Assembly (NCBI GenBank): GCA_020631735.1
Contig: CM036201.1
Location: 76,398,353-76,462,352 of the forward strand
Source of the DNA: Saccharum officinarum
Taxonomy: Eukaryota; Streptophyta; Magnoliopsida; Poales; Poaceae
Reading direction: 5' to 3'
Length of the DNA stretch: 64,000 bases
The position numbers and the translations under genes are program-made. Numbering within the stretch: the stretch's first letter is position 1; each line of letters begins with the position of its first letter. A model generated the notes under the pieces. It did not search any database and was not told the origin of the DNA. It worked only from the letters and a program-made list of their open reading frames with translations. Shown here one piece after another: positions 22,880-34,879 of this stretch.

Positions 22880-23356
22880 ATTACAATCCAAGGGTGCTCA
22901 AAGAGAACTGTACGAGATTTTGTGGAAACGTGACCATTCCATTTCCTTTTGGGATTGAAGAAGGTTGTTTCGGAAATGATCGTCTACGACTCAACTGCAC
23001 AAGCAACTCCACTACTGTTCTTGATCGAGGGTACGCACAGTATCGTGTGACCAGTTTATCACTTGATGATGGGTTTCTGACGGTTACAAACTATAATGAT
23101 AATCACTGTCAAAGTTTTAGTAGATATTACTCTTACCGGGATGATCTTTTATATTGCTCTGATGAAGATATAATGATAAAATGGGTTGTAGCAAACTTAA
23201 CTTGTCAGGAAGCTAGGCTAAATAATGCTACATATGCATGCATCAGTGACAACAGTTTCTGTGAAGATGTTATGCAAGAGGAAACACGTTTTGGGTATCT
23301 CTGCAAGTGTTCCGATGGCTTCCACGGAAATCCGTACCTTAAAAATAATTGTACAG
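22880..23356 (+). CDS. WAK-like receptor kinase copy 2, exon 2 (second GUB_WAK-like module)
   Basis: The exon opens after acceptor aaacag and encodes a second GUB_WAK-like module, CTRFCGNVTIPFPFGIEEGC, then a cysteine-containing segment ending with GYLCKCSDGFHGNPYL and KNNCTG. The donor acag/gtcata at 23356 leaves phase 1. Two GUB_WAK modules in one ectodomain occur in some grass WAK-like proteins. The next exon is about 6.7 kb away, across a TE-filled intron. Confidence 0.82.
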
Positions 23357-23543
23357 GTCATATTTCTCTCCAAAACTTATTTGCACTAAGTTTTCTTGTT
23401 TCTCTAATACTAACCTATCGAATTATTGTGCTACTGCACAGGCTATAATTTTAAGATAAGAGACATAAGTATTACAAGTTGTGCATAATTTAGGACCTGC
23501 AACTAGTTAAAATTACGTATCTTTAATGGCTGTGATACAAATG

Positions 23544-23544
<1 letters not shown>

Positions 23545-23626
<82 letters not shown>
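23545..23626. repeat. (TA)n microsatellite, 82 bp
   Basis: An uninterrupted run of about 41 TA units in the WAK copy 2 intron. Confidence 0.98.
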
Positions 23627-23628
<2 letters not shown>

Positions 23629-23878
23629 CTGGTTACAAAATAACTTATTCTGTAGCCGATTTGAGTTACGATAATTGCTATGCTAATTTACGAGATTATA
23701 GTAACTCCTTACTATGTGATTTACTATAACATTATGTTAAATATCCCCATGTATTATAGTAATTCAACTATCATAAATATATACTGTCATTGTCGTAAAT
23801 TAGTATATAAAATTATCGTAAATAGAGGTGGCTGCAAAATAACTTATTTTGTAGCTAGCTATAGAGTATACTCTCCCT

Positions 23879-23879
23879 C

Positions 23880-23911
<32 letters not shown>

Positions 23912-23921
23912 CTCTCTCTCT
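23879..23921. repeat. Compound TA/CA/CT microsatellite
   Basis: Consecutive runs of TA, then AC, then TC units. Confidence 0.95.
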
Positions 23922-24904
23922 TACTTTTCTAACACAATACACATGCTTTGTATTTTCTATCGGGTCATGATATACTATAGTCACCGATTACTATATGTTT
24001 TCCCATCCATACATATTCATATTTACCCAATTTCATCGGACCTTTGGTGTGTTTTGACATACGCTTTGCTTAGTTATAACTTTAGCTTGAGTTATGCCTG
24101 CTCTTGTTGTAGCCCATGTGTTGTGTGACACTAGCTAATGCTTATCAATATTGGCTTAGTTGCTGTAGTTTTTTTTATCCTCATTTTAATTAGATTGAAA
24201 CTCTAGTGCTTATTATTGTGTCTTTTAATTTTAAATGCTGCCTTCATATTTGGTTAAAACCTGGACTGAAGGTTATAAACTAAACTCTTATAGTATCTCT
24301 AGCAGTACCCCTAAGCCAGGCCCTGTATTTGCCTAAGAAGGGGCTTCCCTTGTTTTCTAGTGGCCTGGTGCTACTGTCAGGTGAATTAGATATTGTTGCA
24401 CACATGAGTCCTATATACCCAATAGGAGGATGAGTTAGGTCTCTAAAAACTTAAACCTACGCTGAGCTTGAACTACGCTAGAATTAACATAAAACACCTT
24501 AGGTTTTTCTAGTGTGCTCTACCTTAGTCAACCCACAAAGAGTTTTGCATCCTATAGGTAATCCTACCAACTAGCTTATATGCTAAGAGCATCTCCAGCA
24601 ACACTACCTATAAGACTATATATCCAAAATTTTGGTAGTGGAGAGCAAAAAATCCACTCCAGCAGATTACCTACTAGACCACCCAAATTTGTTGGCCCCC
24701 AAATCCTCCCTCCCACTACCCATTTTTGTTGGGCCAACAGGTGACTACACAAAAATATGCTCAGTTGTTTCTCCTGCACGCGCACATCTTCTTCGCATCT
24801 ACCCGCACCTCGTGGTCGACGTCCTCCCTCCCCACCACCGTCGGTGCCCCAAGCCTACCGCTGGACCTCGCTCCCATTGACCCCTAGTGCCTACTAGTGT
24901 TCCT

Positions 24905-26357
24905 TGTGATTCTACCGATAAAAGTTTTGCACCCTAAGTTCCAATCCTAGTCTAGCATGGCAATTCTAGGAAAGTAAACAAGCAATGAAAGTAATGCACA
25001 AAAGTAAATGCTTGAAAGTAAGGGTTAGGAACACGGCGATATTTTCCCGAGGTATCGGAGAGTCGCCACTCCCCACTAGTCCTCATTGGAGCACCCGCGC
25101 AAGGGTGTAGCTCCCCCTTGATCCGCGCAAGGATCAAGTGCTCTCTACGGGCTGACTCTTCGACACTCCGTCACGGTGAATCGCCCAAAACCACTCACAA
25201 GATGAGTTGGTTCATCCACAAGCTCGCCGGATGATCACCAAACTCCCAATCACCACCAAACCGTCTAGGTGATGGCGATCACCAAGAGTAACAAGCTAGA
25301 ACTCTCACTTGACCACAACAAGCCTAATGAGAAGATGGATGCACACTTGCTACTCTCTAGTCACTAATGAGGGATCTCAAACTTTGATTTTCAACACTAT
25401 CCTTACTAGGGCTCTTGCACTCTCTTGCACTTCAAAGGTGTTTCTCAGCTAAACAAATGAGCAAGAGACCTCTAAAAGAGGTGGAGGGGATGTATTTATA
25501 CACCCCTCAGACAAATCCAACTGTTACCTGCCAAATCAGCAAAACACGCACTGACCGGACGCGCTGGGCGTCATGACCGGACGCGCCGGTCGAGTGTAAC
25601 GGTCGAAAAGCCGAAAGTCAGCGCTGAGTGACCAGACGAGCCGGTTAGGGGTGATCGGATGCGTCCGATCATGCAAGAACCTTACTGTACTTTGACCTGA
25701 TGCTCGACCATGTCTGATCAGAGATGACCGGGCACGTCAGGTCAGGTAAGTACCTTACTGGAACGTGACCGGACGCGTCCGATCACTTCACAGTCTCGTC
25801 CGATTAGACTTTTACCCTCTGAAACTCATGTCAGACTGATCACCGCGTCTGGTCCATGCAGGGACCACGTCTGGTCAACCAGTTAACGACGCAGTGACTG
25901 TTAGTACTGACCGGACACGTCCGGTCGTGACAGAAATGACTTAGAAACGCGACGCAACTTGAACTAAGTTGCTTCCAACTGAACTCGAACTTTACCAGAG
26001 CTACCTAGTGCTAAGTTTGACAAGTGTGCACCACACCTAAACAAAAGACTCACCTAGGTCAAGCTACTCGCACATGCCCCCCTTTATAGTACGGCCAAAG
26101 GAAGAAACAAAGATCCTAATGACTATTCCGGATGTAACTCAACACCTTGACATCCGGAACTAACCGTCCTTAATCTTGCCATTGATCCTTTGAATACCGA
26201 AACGATTTCCATCAAGGGACATGAATACCATAGTGCCAAAAGTAGTTATCAACTCCATGACCTAACTTATCAAAGTTTCTGCAAAACACACGTTAGTCAT
26301 GGTAATAATGTATTGTCATCAATTGCCAAAACCAACACCAGGGCCTAGATGCTTTCA
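24905..26357. repeat. LTR fragment, probably SIRE/Maximus-like
   Basis: The sequence shows the usual texture of this LTR type: long runs of short ccaccaa/caagatgag motifs, a tatttatacacccc TATA-like phrase near 25492, repeated gaccggacgcgtccggtc-type motifs at 25555-25930, and the end gatgctttca, like the ctagggctttca end of the solo LTR at 17895. No gag or pol is present. The 5' edge is approximate. Confidence 0.5.
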
Positions 26358-26543
26358 ATAACAACAAAAACTAATCTTAAAGTAGAACCTACTACCTTAG
26401 TTTAGGTCTTGGTCTAAACATGTATGTTGTATGAAAGATTAAGCATAAAGTTCCATGTGCACAAGAATTTAGCTCTAGTTTCTTAACATAACTATAATGA
26501 TAGGATAAGAACAAGAATAAGATGAAGAACATGACATGAATTT

Positions 26544-27100
26544 GTCGGTGTTTGACCACCGATAACCTGCCACGGGGGTACCCGAGATAGTTGTTCGGGC
26601 TTCGGCGTATGCTAGAGCTTGACGGTGAACGCAAAGATAGTCAATTTATACTAGTTTGGGGCCTCGATCGTAATCGAGTAATAGCCTTTATGTGGTGCGG
26701 TTACAATCCTAGTCAGATCCAAAGAAGGTGTCCTGAACTAACTACAGAAGTTACTTTCCATAGAAATCCAGCTAGTCTGGCCTATTCTACTCGGATTTGG
26801 TATAGCGGACGCGGCACCTCTCCTTGCTCCAGTTCGTGGGCCGGGCCAGGGCCCACGACTCGTAGTCATACCGCTACAGAACCCTGTGGGTCCCGCATCA
26901 ACAGAATCACAATGAAGAACATTGTATTGATCATACCATACATCTTCAAGATGCTCTTGATCTTAGATTACAAGTCTTGCCAAGCTCCTAACTACACTAC
27001 TAAAAATAGTAAAATACAAGTGGAGGGAGAGAAGCTGAAATGTGGTGTGTGTTGTGGAGGTGAGCCTTGCCCTTCTTATATAGTGAATATATGATGGTTT
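26544..27100. repeat. LTR-like fragment starting TGTCGGTG
   Basis: TGTCGGTGTTTGACCACCGA starts this stretch, a common start of grass LTRs, followed by gcttgacggtgaacgcaaag. No far end or internal coding region was identified, so the element class is open. Confidence 0.35.
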
Positions 27101-27599
27101 TGGCGCTGATATTTTTGGTAACCACCAGGAACCGCCTCCACACATTGCCATGCAACTGCCAGAGCGAGGTGGGCCCGAGAGGTGGTGCTAGCGGTGCGGG
27201 CGCACCCAGGATGCGGCCGCACCTTGGCTGGCCCCTCTCGCCATCGCCTCGCTCTGGTGGGCTCTGGGCTAGGTCTGGATCTCCTCCACGGTGGTGTCTC
27301 GACCCATATGTGAAGAATTGTTGGGCTTTTTCATTCTCCTCCTTTGCGCATTTCTGGAATATGCATTCTGCTTTGCACTTTCTTCTTTGTTTTTGTGCAT
27401 TTTCACTTGTTTCCGATAATTGTCTTGCAAAACATGTTTTCTCGGAATACAAGTTGAACTAGGTTAATAATATATGCATATGTGTCAAAGTTTATTTATT
27501 TCTCCTATTTTGGACTATAATTGGCAGTTATAACTATGTAATAATGACCGCAAACAGTAGCGTTGCTGGAGATGCTCTATTCTGGGAAAGCTAAAGGTC

Positions 27600-29030
27600 A
27601 CACAAATCAAGCACAATGTGGAAGCTCAAATGTGTAAGGTAAAGAGCAAGTAATGAGAGAGCAAACTCCTAGAGATGAAGATTTATCTCGTGGTATCGGT
27701 TCCCAAAACAAAATCCCTAGTCCACATTGGAGCTCTGCAAGGATATGCTCCCGATCAACAAGCCTTATCCTAGTTAACAAACCTCTATTGGACGACAAAC
27801 CACAAAGGTCATTGTCAACCAAGATAAGTGTCATAAGCCAAGAAGGCTGACCACTTGTTGCCTAACTCTATCGTTCACCAAGTGTCATCTTCACTATGAA
27901 GATTCTCCACCAAGGAATGAAGGGATCTCCTCGTTCCCCTCACACCGAGTAGCCATGCCACCCATCCACACCAAGCTCAAAGGGTCAACATCATTGGAAG
28001 ATCACCAAGACCTCAAGTGCTCTAGCTCACCAAGATTACGAGGGCACAACAACCCATTCTCTCAAAGCTCTCAAGCTCTAAGGACTAACCCTCACAAAGA
28101 CGAATAATTGGTCTATCCTAGCTTTGGATGTGATCTATTTGCACTTGCGAGGTGCAGGGATTATATGATAGTTTTCTTTTCAATAGCCTTGGGATGCTCC
28201 AACAACTGTAGGTAAGCCGTGGGATCCCATATATATATATAGCCCAACCACCACACTAGCCATTAGAAAAATAGCTTTTCTATGTACCATCGCATGATCC
28301 AGTGCTCTCTTTATGGCCACTATCAGACCGTCTGATGCTCTTGTTCACCCTATCAAACCATTTGGTGTGTTGAACCACATGGTGCCATGCTTATTGGTTG
28401 TCGGATGATCCATTGATGACACCATTCACGTTGGCAGATGTGCAGTGCCTTCAATGGAATAGTTCTCACACTTAATGTTGCACCCTAGATGATTCGCCAC
28501 CTTGCATTGATTATTCAGAGGATGATATCCAGTGTGGAATATTCACATGTCATTGGTACTATAGATTGTCTGGCAAATTTTTTTCTCCACCAACATAAAA
28601 TCAATGACTCACATAGTGACTTCTCCATTGGACGCTGCTCTAGATGATCTACTGATTATCCAATGCATTCAACTTCATGGTTGTAGGCCCATCTGCATTT
28701 GCAACTTATGAACACTTGCATGTTCTAGCTATGTTTCTTTACTAGTCTTCATGTCACTTCTTTCATATCACTAGGACCTAATAGAACATTTCTAACGCAT
28801 CTTGATACATGTGTTAGTAATAGTGCTTTGTGTTGTCATCTAAATCACCAAAACCATGCATGATCATGCATAGGTACATGATCCTTGCACACGGGGAACC
28901 TACTTGACCCCTAGGATAAGGGGTGGAGGAGGGATTTGATGGGGGGGCTCTCACATTTGAGGGTTTGAGTAGGGGCTCACATTTAGGGTATGGATGGGTT
29001 TAGAGGGCATGCAGGAGATGCTCTTAGTTT
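27600..29030. repeat. Degenerate LTR-like and MITE-like sequence
   Basis: From 27640 to about 28900 the composition and ccaccaagg/caccaagac motifs resemble the LTRs at 14315 and 24905 but are more decayed. A further gcaggagatgctctta end near 29010-29025 suggests another PIF-like MITE. No gene is seen. Confidence 0.35.
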
Positions 29031-30069
29031 CTACAATAACGTTTGCATTTATTCAATCTGCGCCTCAATGCTTAAGATGTTGAATTTTACTCTATTAAAG
29101 AATTATGTGTATGTTATAATATTTTAGTTAAGATGTATAAATTATCTAACATATATCGCAACCCACATAATTTATTTTCATGCACTATTAATATAATTTA
29201 TGTTCCATTGTTAGTATCATTATTGTTATGTGATTTGTTAAAGAAACGATGATAAATTGTACAAATTTGTATTTATAGCTTATGCTTGTACTTATAGCTT
29301 ATGCATGTCTAAATTCACAAAAAAAGCTTATGCATGTCTATATGGATTTCTGGATATTTTGAGTAGTATTTTTATTACTAATAGTGCTCAAATGGGTATT
29401 TTAGAAGTGTATTCAGGTACTTTATGGTATTTTTAATATTATCATATTTAGGTAATTTATATGTAGATTTAAGGTATAATTTTACTTTATTTTATATGAT
29501 AGCACATGCACTTAATTTAGATGCAAATTTGAGGAGGTTAATTTATTACATCTTACAAAAATGGTAGATGTGGGTAAGTTATATGAAAATTTAGAGGTTA
29601 CTTCAAATTATCTTTTAGGCAAAAGAGGGTAACTCGGATATAGGTTGGTAGTGTTATTACTTTAGACTATTTTCCTAATGATATGTAAAAGGGGTGATTT
29701 CATTTTAAAACAGGATAAATACAATGGCTATTGTTCTCAAGATATTATGCATACCCTAATTAATGGCCAAATGTTTGTGTATTTCTACACTTTATCTTTT
29801 TTTCTAGCATGTATATAATCCAAAAAAAGAGTTTCCAATTTGTAATACTAAGATTTTTGTAACTTTGGAATGCAAAAAATACTAAATGATGCATCCTACT
29901 GTGTAACTTACAATTCTATACTTCTACATGTCTTTAGAAGGTCATACAACTACGTGCGCTACCAACGGTTTCTACATAAACACACATCGCATTACATTTT
30001 TGAGAAACAACAATAAGTGCATGCATTCTTTACTTGCACCACCAACATATATCCATCTTACTCACACAA

Positions 30070-30222
30070 ATATTGATGAGTGATCTACTACAAGTAAATG
30101 CAATGAAATATGCCAGAATTTTGATGGAGACTTCAATTGTACAGGTTGCTCTCATGGAAAAGAGTATGATCCAAAAAAGAATAAATGTGTCATGTCAGCC
30201 AAGCAGCGTAATCTAATTCTCG
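30070..30222 (+). pseudogene. WAK copy 2 EGF-Ca exon, damaged at its acceptor and by a stop
   Basis: By alignment with the intact exon at 8477-8629, this exon encodes the calcium-binding EGF module. Two lesions are visible. The acceptor reads acaa instead of acag (30066-30069). The Cys codon of the DIDEC motif is TGA (30081-30083). The remaining cysteines and the NFDGDFNCTGC segment are intact, and the donor tcg/gtaagt at 30222 is good. The exon is phase 1 at both ends, so skipping it keeps the frame between exon 2 and the kinase exon. Confidence 0.85.
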
Positions 30223-30290
30223 GTAAGTCATGTATTTATCCATCAAAATTGAATACACAAAATATTCATGTTCACATTTAACGAATGTAG

Positions 30291-31537
30291 GGATTGTAAT
30301 TGGGCTTGCTTGTGGCCTTGGCTCCATATGTTTTGCACTATGTGTGATTCTACTAGTCAGTAAGTGGAAACAAGATATAAAAAGGAGAATCCGAAGAACA
30401 TACTTCAAGAAAAATCAAGGTCTACTCTTGGAGCAACTAATATCAAATGAAAGCACTGCAAATAGCACAAAGATATTCACCTTGGATGAACTAGAGGAGG
30501 CAACCAACAACTTTGATGCTACTCGTGTTCTAGGTCATGGAGGCCATGGCATTGTTTATAAAGGGATTCTGTCTGACCAACGTGTTGTGGCCATAAAAAA
30601 ATCCAAAATAGTGGAGCAAATAGAGATAGATCAGTTTATCAATGAGGTTGTTATTTTGTCTCAAATCATTCACCGCAATGTGGTGAAACTTTTTGGTTGT
30701 TGCCTAGAAGATGAGGTACCCATGCTAGTCTATGAGTTCATATCGAATGGCACTCTATATGGTCTTCTTCATGAAAATATTGTGACAACATGCTTGCTAT
30801 CTTGGGATGATCGCATTAGGATTGCAATGGAAGCGACCAGAGCACTTGCTTATCTACACTCAGCTGCTTCAATACCCATTTTTCACAGAGATGTCAAGTC
30901 TTCCAATATACTCTTGGATGATAACTTCACGGTAAAAGTTTCTGATTTTGGTGCTTCAAGATCCCTATCACTTGATGAAACTCATGTGGTGACAATTATC
31001 CAAGGAACATTCGGTTACTTGGACCCAGAGTATTATCATACTGGTCAACTAACTGAGAAGAGTGATGTGTATAGTTTCGGAGTGATACTTGTGGAACTTT
31101 TGACAAGAAAGACACCAATTTTTATCAATGACTCAGGTGCAAAACAGAGCTTATCTGATTACTTCATTGAAGGACTTCAGGAAGGTGCTCTCATGGAAAT
31201 ATTGGATTCTCAAGTTGTGGAAGAGGCAGAACAAGAAGAGATTAATGATATTGCTGCACTTACAGAAGCGTGCTTAAGATCCAAAGGAGGACAGAGACCA
31301 AGTATGAAAGAAGTAGAAATGAGATTGCAATTTCTAGGAACGAAGAGGCTAAACAACAAAACACATCTTTTAATTCAAAAGGATGGAGAAATAGAACCTT
31401 TATTATTCTCAGAAGCTCAACACCCACATGAACATATTGATGTGCTTGTCAATGACACACACTCAACACTTCCAATGATGTCTCGGTACTACAGTTTGGA
31501 GCAAGAATTTGCGGCATCATCTAGTATGGCTCGATAA
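30291..31537 (+). CDS. WAK-like receptor kinase copy 2, transmembrane and kinase exon
   Basis: This is the cytosolic signalling part of the receptor. After the acceptor aatgtag the exon encodes a transmembrane helix ([21 protein letters not shown]), a basic stop-transfer segment ([12 protein letters not shown]), and a complete Ser/Thr kinase: glycine loop [18 protein letters not shown] with the ATP-binding Lys, [29 protein letters not shown], and [14 protein letters not shown]. The HRD arginine makes it an RD kinase. The frame is open to TAA at 31537. Copy 1 has three lesions in the same exon, so this copy is the only one in the window that could be active. Confidence 0.9.
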
Positions 31538-32531
31538 CTTAGTGTTTGCTTGGATGTTGGAAACATGTATAGTAAGCATCTATTTTCTTTGAGGAACTAT
31601 GGTACATTTTGTTCCCTTGCATAAGATTATGCCACATAGATGATGTTTGTATGTATACAATGTATTCTAGACTGCATTACTATGTTTACATGTAAGGTAC
31701 TCCCTCTATTCCAAAATGTAATGTGTTTTAGTTTCATCATAGATCAAACTTTCTAGCTTTGACTAATTTATAGAGAAAATGCACAAACATCTACAACATC
31801 AAATTAGCTCCATTAAAATCCACCATGAAATGTGTCTTGATAGTGTATTTATTTGGCATTGTAGATGCTAATTACAACATATTCTAAAAATCAATCATGT
31901 GATACATTTGTAATACACTCGAGACTTGGATTGATATTAATTAGTATTGAAATAAATTTGAGAAGTGGTATATGCAATAACATTAAAAAGATAAAATTTA
32001 GGTATGACATCAGACTTAAAAATTTATAGGAAGTTCAAAATATTACAAACATGAGATTGCATTTATTCATGCTCTTTTTAAGTGCTCATCACGGATTCTG
32101 TGCTTTAGTAACACAGATTCATTCATTATGGAGCACACGTATAGAGTTCTATGCTTCGAGGAAAGTTTTGGCACAAATGTAATGACAAAAGCGAGATTTC
32201 ATCGAATTGATATACTCAATAACCATAATTTATACACTAATAATCTTTTTTTTATTTTTGGTATAACCTTATGAAGTTGGGGTTTTTTTTCACCAGATGA
32301 GGCAATAGAAGACTTGTTGAACATGCCTAACGTGAATGAAGGGTTTGAACCGATACCTGACATTTGAGGTCAACCCTAGTGGACACATACTTGTCATGTG
32401 TGTCGTCTTTTTCCCCTTTACCCACTGACACCGGCTACCCTGAATTCCAGGTAGAGTAGGCCATATGTATCTCCTATGTATGACCGTATAGAATGTGTAC
32501 TTTTGAATGCCGTTGTCGTAAGAAGATATAT

Positions 32532-32535
<4 letters not shown>
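31538..32535. other. Downstream region of WAK copy 2
   Basis: No gene is seen. A Stowaway-like MITE start (tactccctctattccaaaat) lies at about 31698, also present in weaker form after copy 1. The sequence near 32290-32450 is unassigned. Confidence 0.45.

Positions 32536-32604
<69 letters not shown>
32536..32604. repeat. (AT)n microsatellite, 69 bp
   Basis: Uninterrupted AT dinucleotide run. Confidence 0.98.
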
Positions 32605-32606
<2 letters not shown>

Positions 32607-32687
32607 ATACACAGTGTAATATCTCCCTCTGTTTATACCATACCCTTGATATATCTATCGTGACTGCGAATAGGAGACCTCTATATA

Positions 32688-32860
32688 GTACTTCCTCCGT
32701 TCCAAATTATAATTTGTTTGACTTTTTTAACCTCAAGGTTGATCACTCATCTTATTAAAAAAATATATGCAAACATAGTCAAATTTAAGTTATTCTTGAA
32801 AAACTTTTTATTAATAAATCAAGACACAGCAAAAAGAAGTGATATTTTACTTAAATTTTT
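32688..32860. mobile_element. Stowaway-like MITE half
   Basis: The stretch starts tagtacttcctccgttccaa, the usual Stowaway (Tc1/mariner) terminus, followed by the usual aaattataatttgtttgact. No clear right terminus was found. Confidence 0.5.
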
Positions 32861-33059
32861 AATGAAAACTTTTGGTAATAAAGCAAGACCTGATTAATGG
32901 ATCTGTAGAAAAATCATGAGGAGATAAACAGATAAGGTCAGGATTTCCAGTGAATTCGAAGGAAGGAAGGAGAACACGGCATCGAGGAAATCGGACTTCT
33001 GACAGGGGTACTGCGTTGGGTGCGCCGACGATGTGGCAGGACAGCCACAATGGAGATGA

Positions 33060-33590
33060 GTAGGAGCACCGAGAGAGTTGGCACGTGCTGGGCGGAGTCA
33101 CCAATCGCCGGGGCTCGGGACTAGGTGGCCACCAGTGGAGGCGCTGGGCTATGGAGGCAGGAGGTTAGCCGGCTGGGTGTGGAGCCGCGGAGTGGCTGGG
33201 CTGCCGCGCCGGAGACTGACTGTGCCGCTGCAACTGCACACACCTGGAAGTGTGTACGGCCCCGCCGCTGGGATGTGGGGCTAGGAGGAACGGAGGATGG
33301 GAGGACAGCCGCCGGCCGCCGCCCGGCGCAGCCGGCACCGCGGCGGAGCGGTCGAGGAAGCTGTGGCCAAACGCCGTTGCCTCGGAGTGGCAGAGGATGG
33401 TGCGCCGAGCCGTCGAGGAAGTTGCGGCCAAACGCCGTCGCTCCGGAGCGGCGGAGGAGGGTGCGCCCGTACACGCTGGCCACCGAGCGGCAATACCGTG
33501 CCTCCTCGTCGACTTGGGACTGGACTGGAGCAGAGAAGTAGCGAGAGGCTTCCGGATGGTTCGATCGGGGGAGGCCCACTGGTGCCACGA
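33060..33590. other. GC-rich unassigned stretch with a tandem repeat
   Basis: Strongly GC-rich with open frames on both strands, as random GC-rich DNA gives. Two copies of a 61-bp unit start with tcgaggaag at 33352 and 33413. No protein family is recognised. It lies upstream of the conserved EF-hand promoter block that starts near 33580. Confidence 0.45.
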
Positions 33591-33806
33591 TGAAACAACG
33601 GCAGAACGGGCCGGAAGAAATGAAAGTTGGCGTGTCGTTCCCAAGCACCGCCACACAACAACCAGCGGGGGCGCAACTGGCGCCCACGGCATCTCACCGG
33701 CGTCAAAACCCACCGGCCCAGCCCAACCCGTCTGCAAAAACCGTCGGCCCAGACGCGCCTACCAGGTACGGCCAATCGTATGACCCGCAAACGAGCCGCG
33801 CGACCC

Positions 33807-33813
33807 TATAAAA
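33807..33813 (+). promoter_or_regulatory. TATA box of the EF-hand gene, copy 2
   Basis: TATAAAA about 95 bp upstream of the ATG in a block conserved with 10920-10926. Confidence 0.65.
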
Positions 33814-33903
33814 AACCCGGACGACTGTTCGCGCTTACCATGTCACCAGAGCAGAGCAATCTTTCACAGCAACGCGTCCCAAGAACACCGAGAGAATCCG
33901 ACG

Positions 33904-34318
33904 ATGAGCGTGGAGATCCTGGACGGGAGCACGGTCCGGAGCTTCGTGGAGGACGAGGGCGCCTTCAACTCCTCGGTGGACGGCCGATTCGCCGCGCTGG
34001 ACTCCGACCACGATGGCCTGCTCACCTACGCCGAGATGGCCGGGGAGCTCATGAGCCTACGAGTGCTAGAGAAGCGCTTCGGCGTGGACGAGGCCGTGGC
34101 GGCACCCGAGGAGCTCACAAGGCTGTATCACGGCCTTTTTCGCGCTGTTTGACAGGGACGGCAGCGGCAAGGTGGACATGCACGAGTTCCGGGCGGAGAT
34201 GATGCTGGCCGTGGCCAACGGGCTGGGCTTCCTCCCCGTGCAGATGGTCGTCGAGGAAGGCAGCTTCCTCAAGGTCGCCGTCGACAGGGAGCACGGCCAG
34301 CTCGCCAAAGCTGCCTGA
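33904..34318 (+). pseudogene. Two-EF-hand calcium-binding protein gene with a one-base frameshift (copy 2)
   Basis: A small calcium-binding protein of about 137 residues. It starts MSVEILDGSTVRSF. EF-hand 1 is DSDHDGLLTYAE and EF-hand 2 is DRDGSGKVDMHE, both canonical 12-residue loops with acidic residues at 1, 3 and 12. It ends QLAKAA followed by TGA at 34316-34318. One extra T in the run at about 34133-34138 shifts the frame between the two EF-hands and creates a stop at 34152. A homopolymer sequencing error would explain this equally well. It is tail-to-tail with AGT copy B. The in vivo partner is unknown. Confidence 0.85.
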
Positions 34319-34879
34319 AGTTCTTCAGCGCAACAGCAGCCATTACTTGTTTGGAGTTTTCAGTTCATTACTAAATTTTGATGTGTGCCCTACTATTCAT
34401 TACCACCATTTTTAACATTGAGTTACACAGAGTATTTGTACTTATTCATGTAGTAAGTATCGCTTGTTCTATGATCACGCAAAGATTTAGTACGAGCAAT
34501 ATACTAATTTGTAAGAGTATTTTTGTTGTTTGTAAGAAAGGCATGTTCTATGGCCTGATTTCAGTTCAGACTCTAGAAAAAATTACGTGATGGCAAGAAG
34601 CAGAGTTGATTGGGTATTTGGTATTATCAAATATACTGTAGTTAAAAATGGGTAGGGCTATATACGGAGATTAATTTGAAGTTTAATTGAATCACAAAAT
34701 TATACTCTGTAGCACAGCCGAGTTTGGAAATTAACTTTACATACAGAGAGTATAGCCAACACTGCAGTCAGCCATCCGCTCTGCACGGCGCAGAGGCGGA
34801 GATGTCCGCACTGCACGCTTTGTTCATTTGTTTGTCTGCCCACTCGTCGTCGTCGCCGGCCGCTGGCCGCCGGCCTTCG
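34319..34879. other. Shared 3' region between EF-hand and AGT copy B
   Basis: Former 3' UTRs of the convergent pair. The half next to AGT matches 5417-5847 and 62060-62489 in reverse. Its match with those copies ends near the cgcaaagatttagtacg phrase (34479-34496), where the CACTA remnants begin in copies A and C. No gene is seen. Confidence 0.6.

Larger units (their letters stand above)
24589..27579. mobile_element. PIF/Tourist-like termini bracketing LTR fragments
   Basis: The left edge gagcatctccagcaacactac and the right edge gtagcgttgctggagatgctc are inverted copies of one another with few mismatches, the usual PIF/Harbinger MITE termini. A MITE of a few hundred bases seems to have been opened by LTR-element insertions (24905-26357 and 26541 onward). 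The two edges could instead be two separate MITEs. Confidence 0.45.
23357..30069 (+). other. Long TE-rich intron of WAK copy 2
   Basis: Between exon 2 and the EGF exon lie microsatellites, PIF-like MITE ends, pieces of at least two LTR elements and AT-rich sequence. No coding sequence of the WAK is seen here. The last roughly 700 bp match the intron of WAK copy 1. Whether transcripts are spliced across this distance cannot be judged from sequence. Confidence 0.65.

Noticed and set aside
23545..23626. Possible regulatory or centromeric repeat
   Set aside because: It is a plain TA dinucleotide microsatellite in an intron.
33121..33783. Long open frames in the GC-rich stretch before the EF-hand gene
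   Set aside because: Open on both strands in several frames with no family resemblance. The proximal part overlaps the conserved EF-hand promoter.
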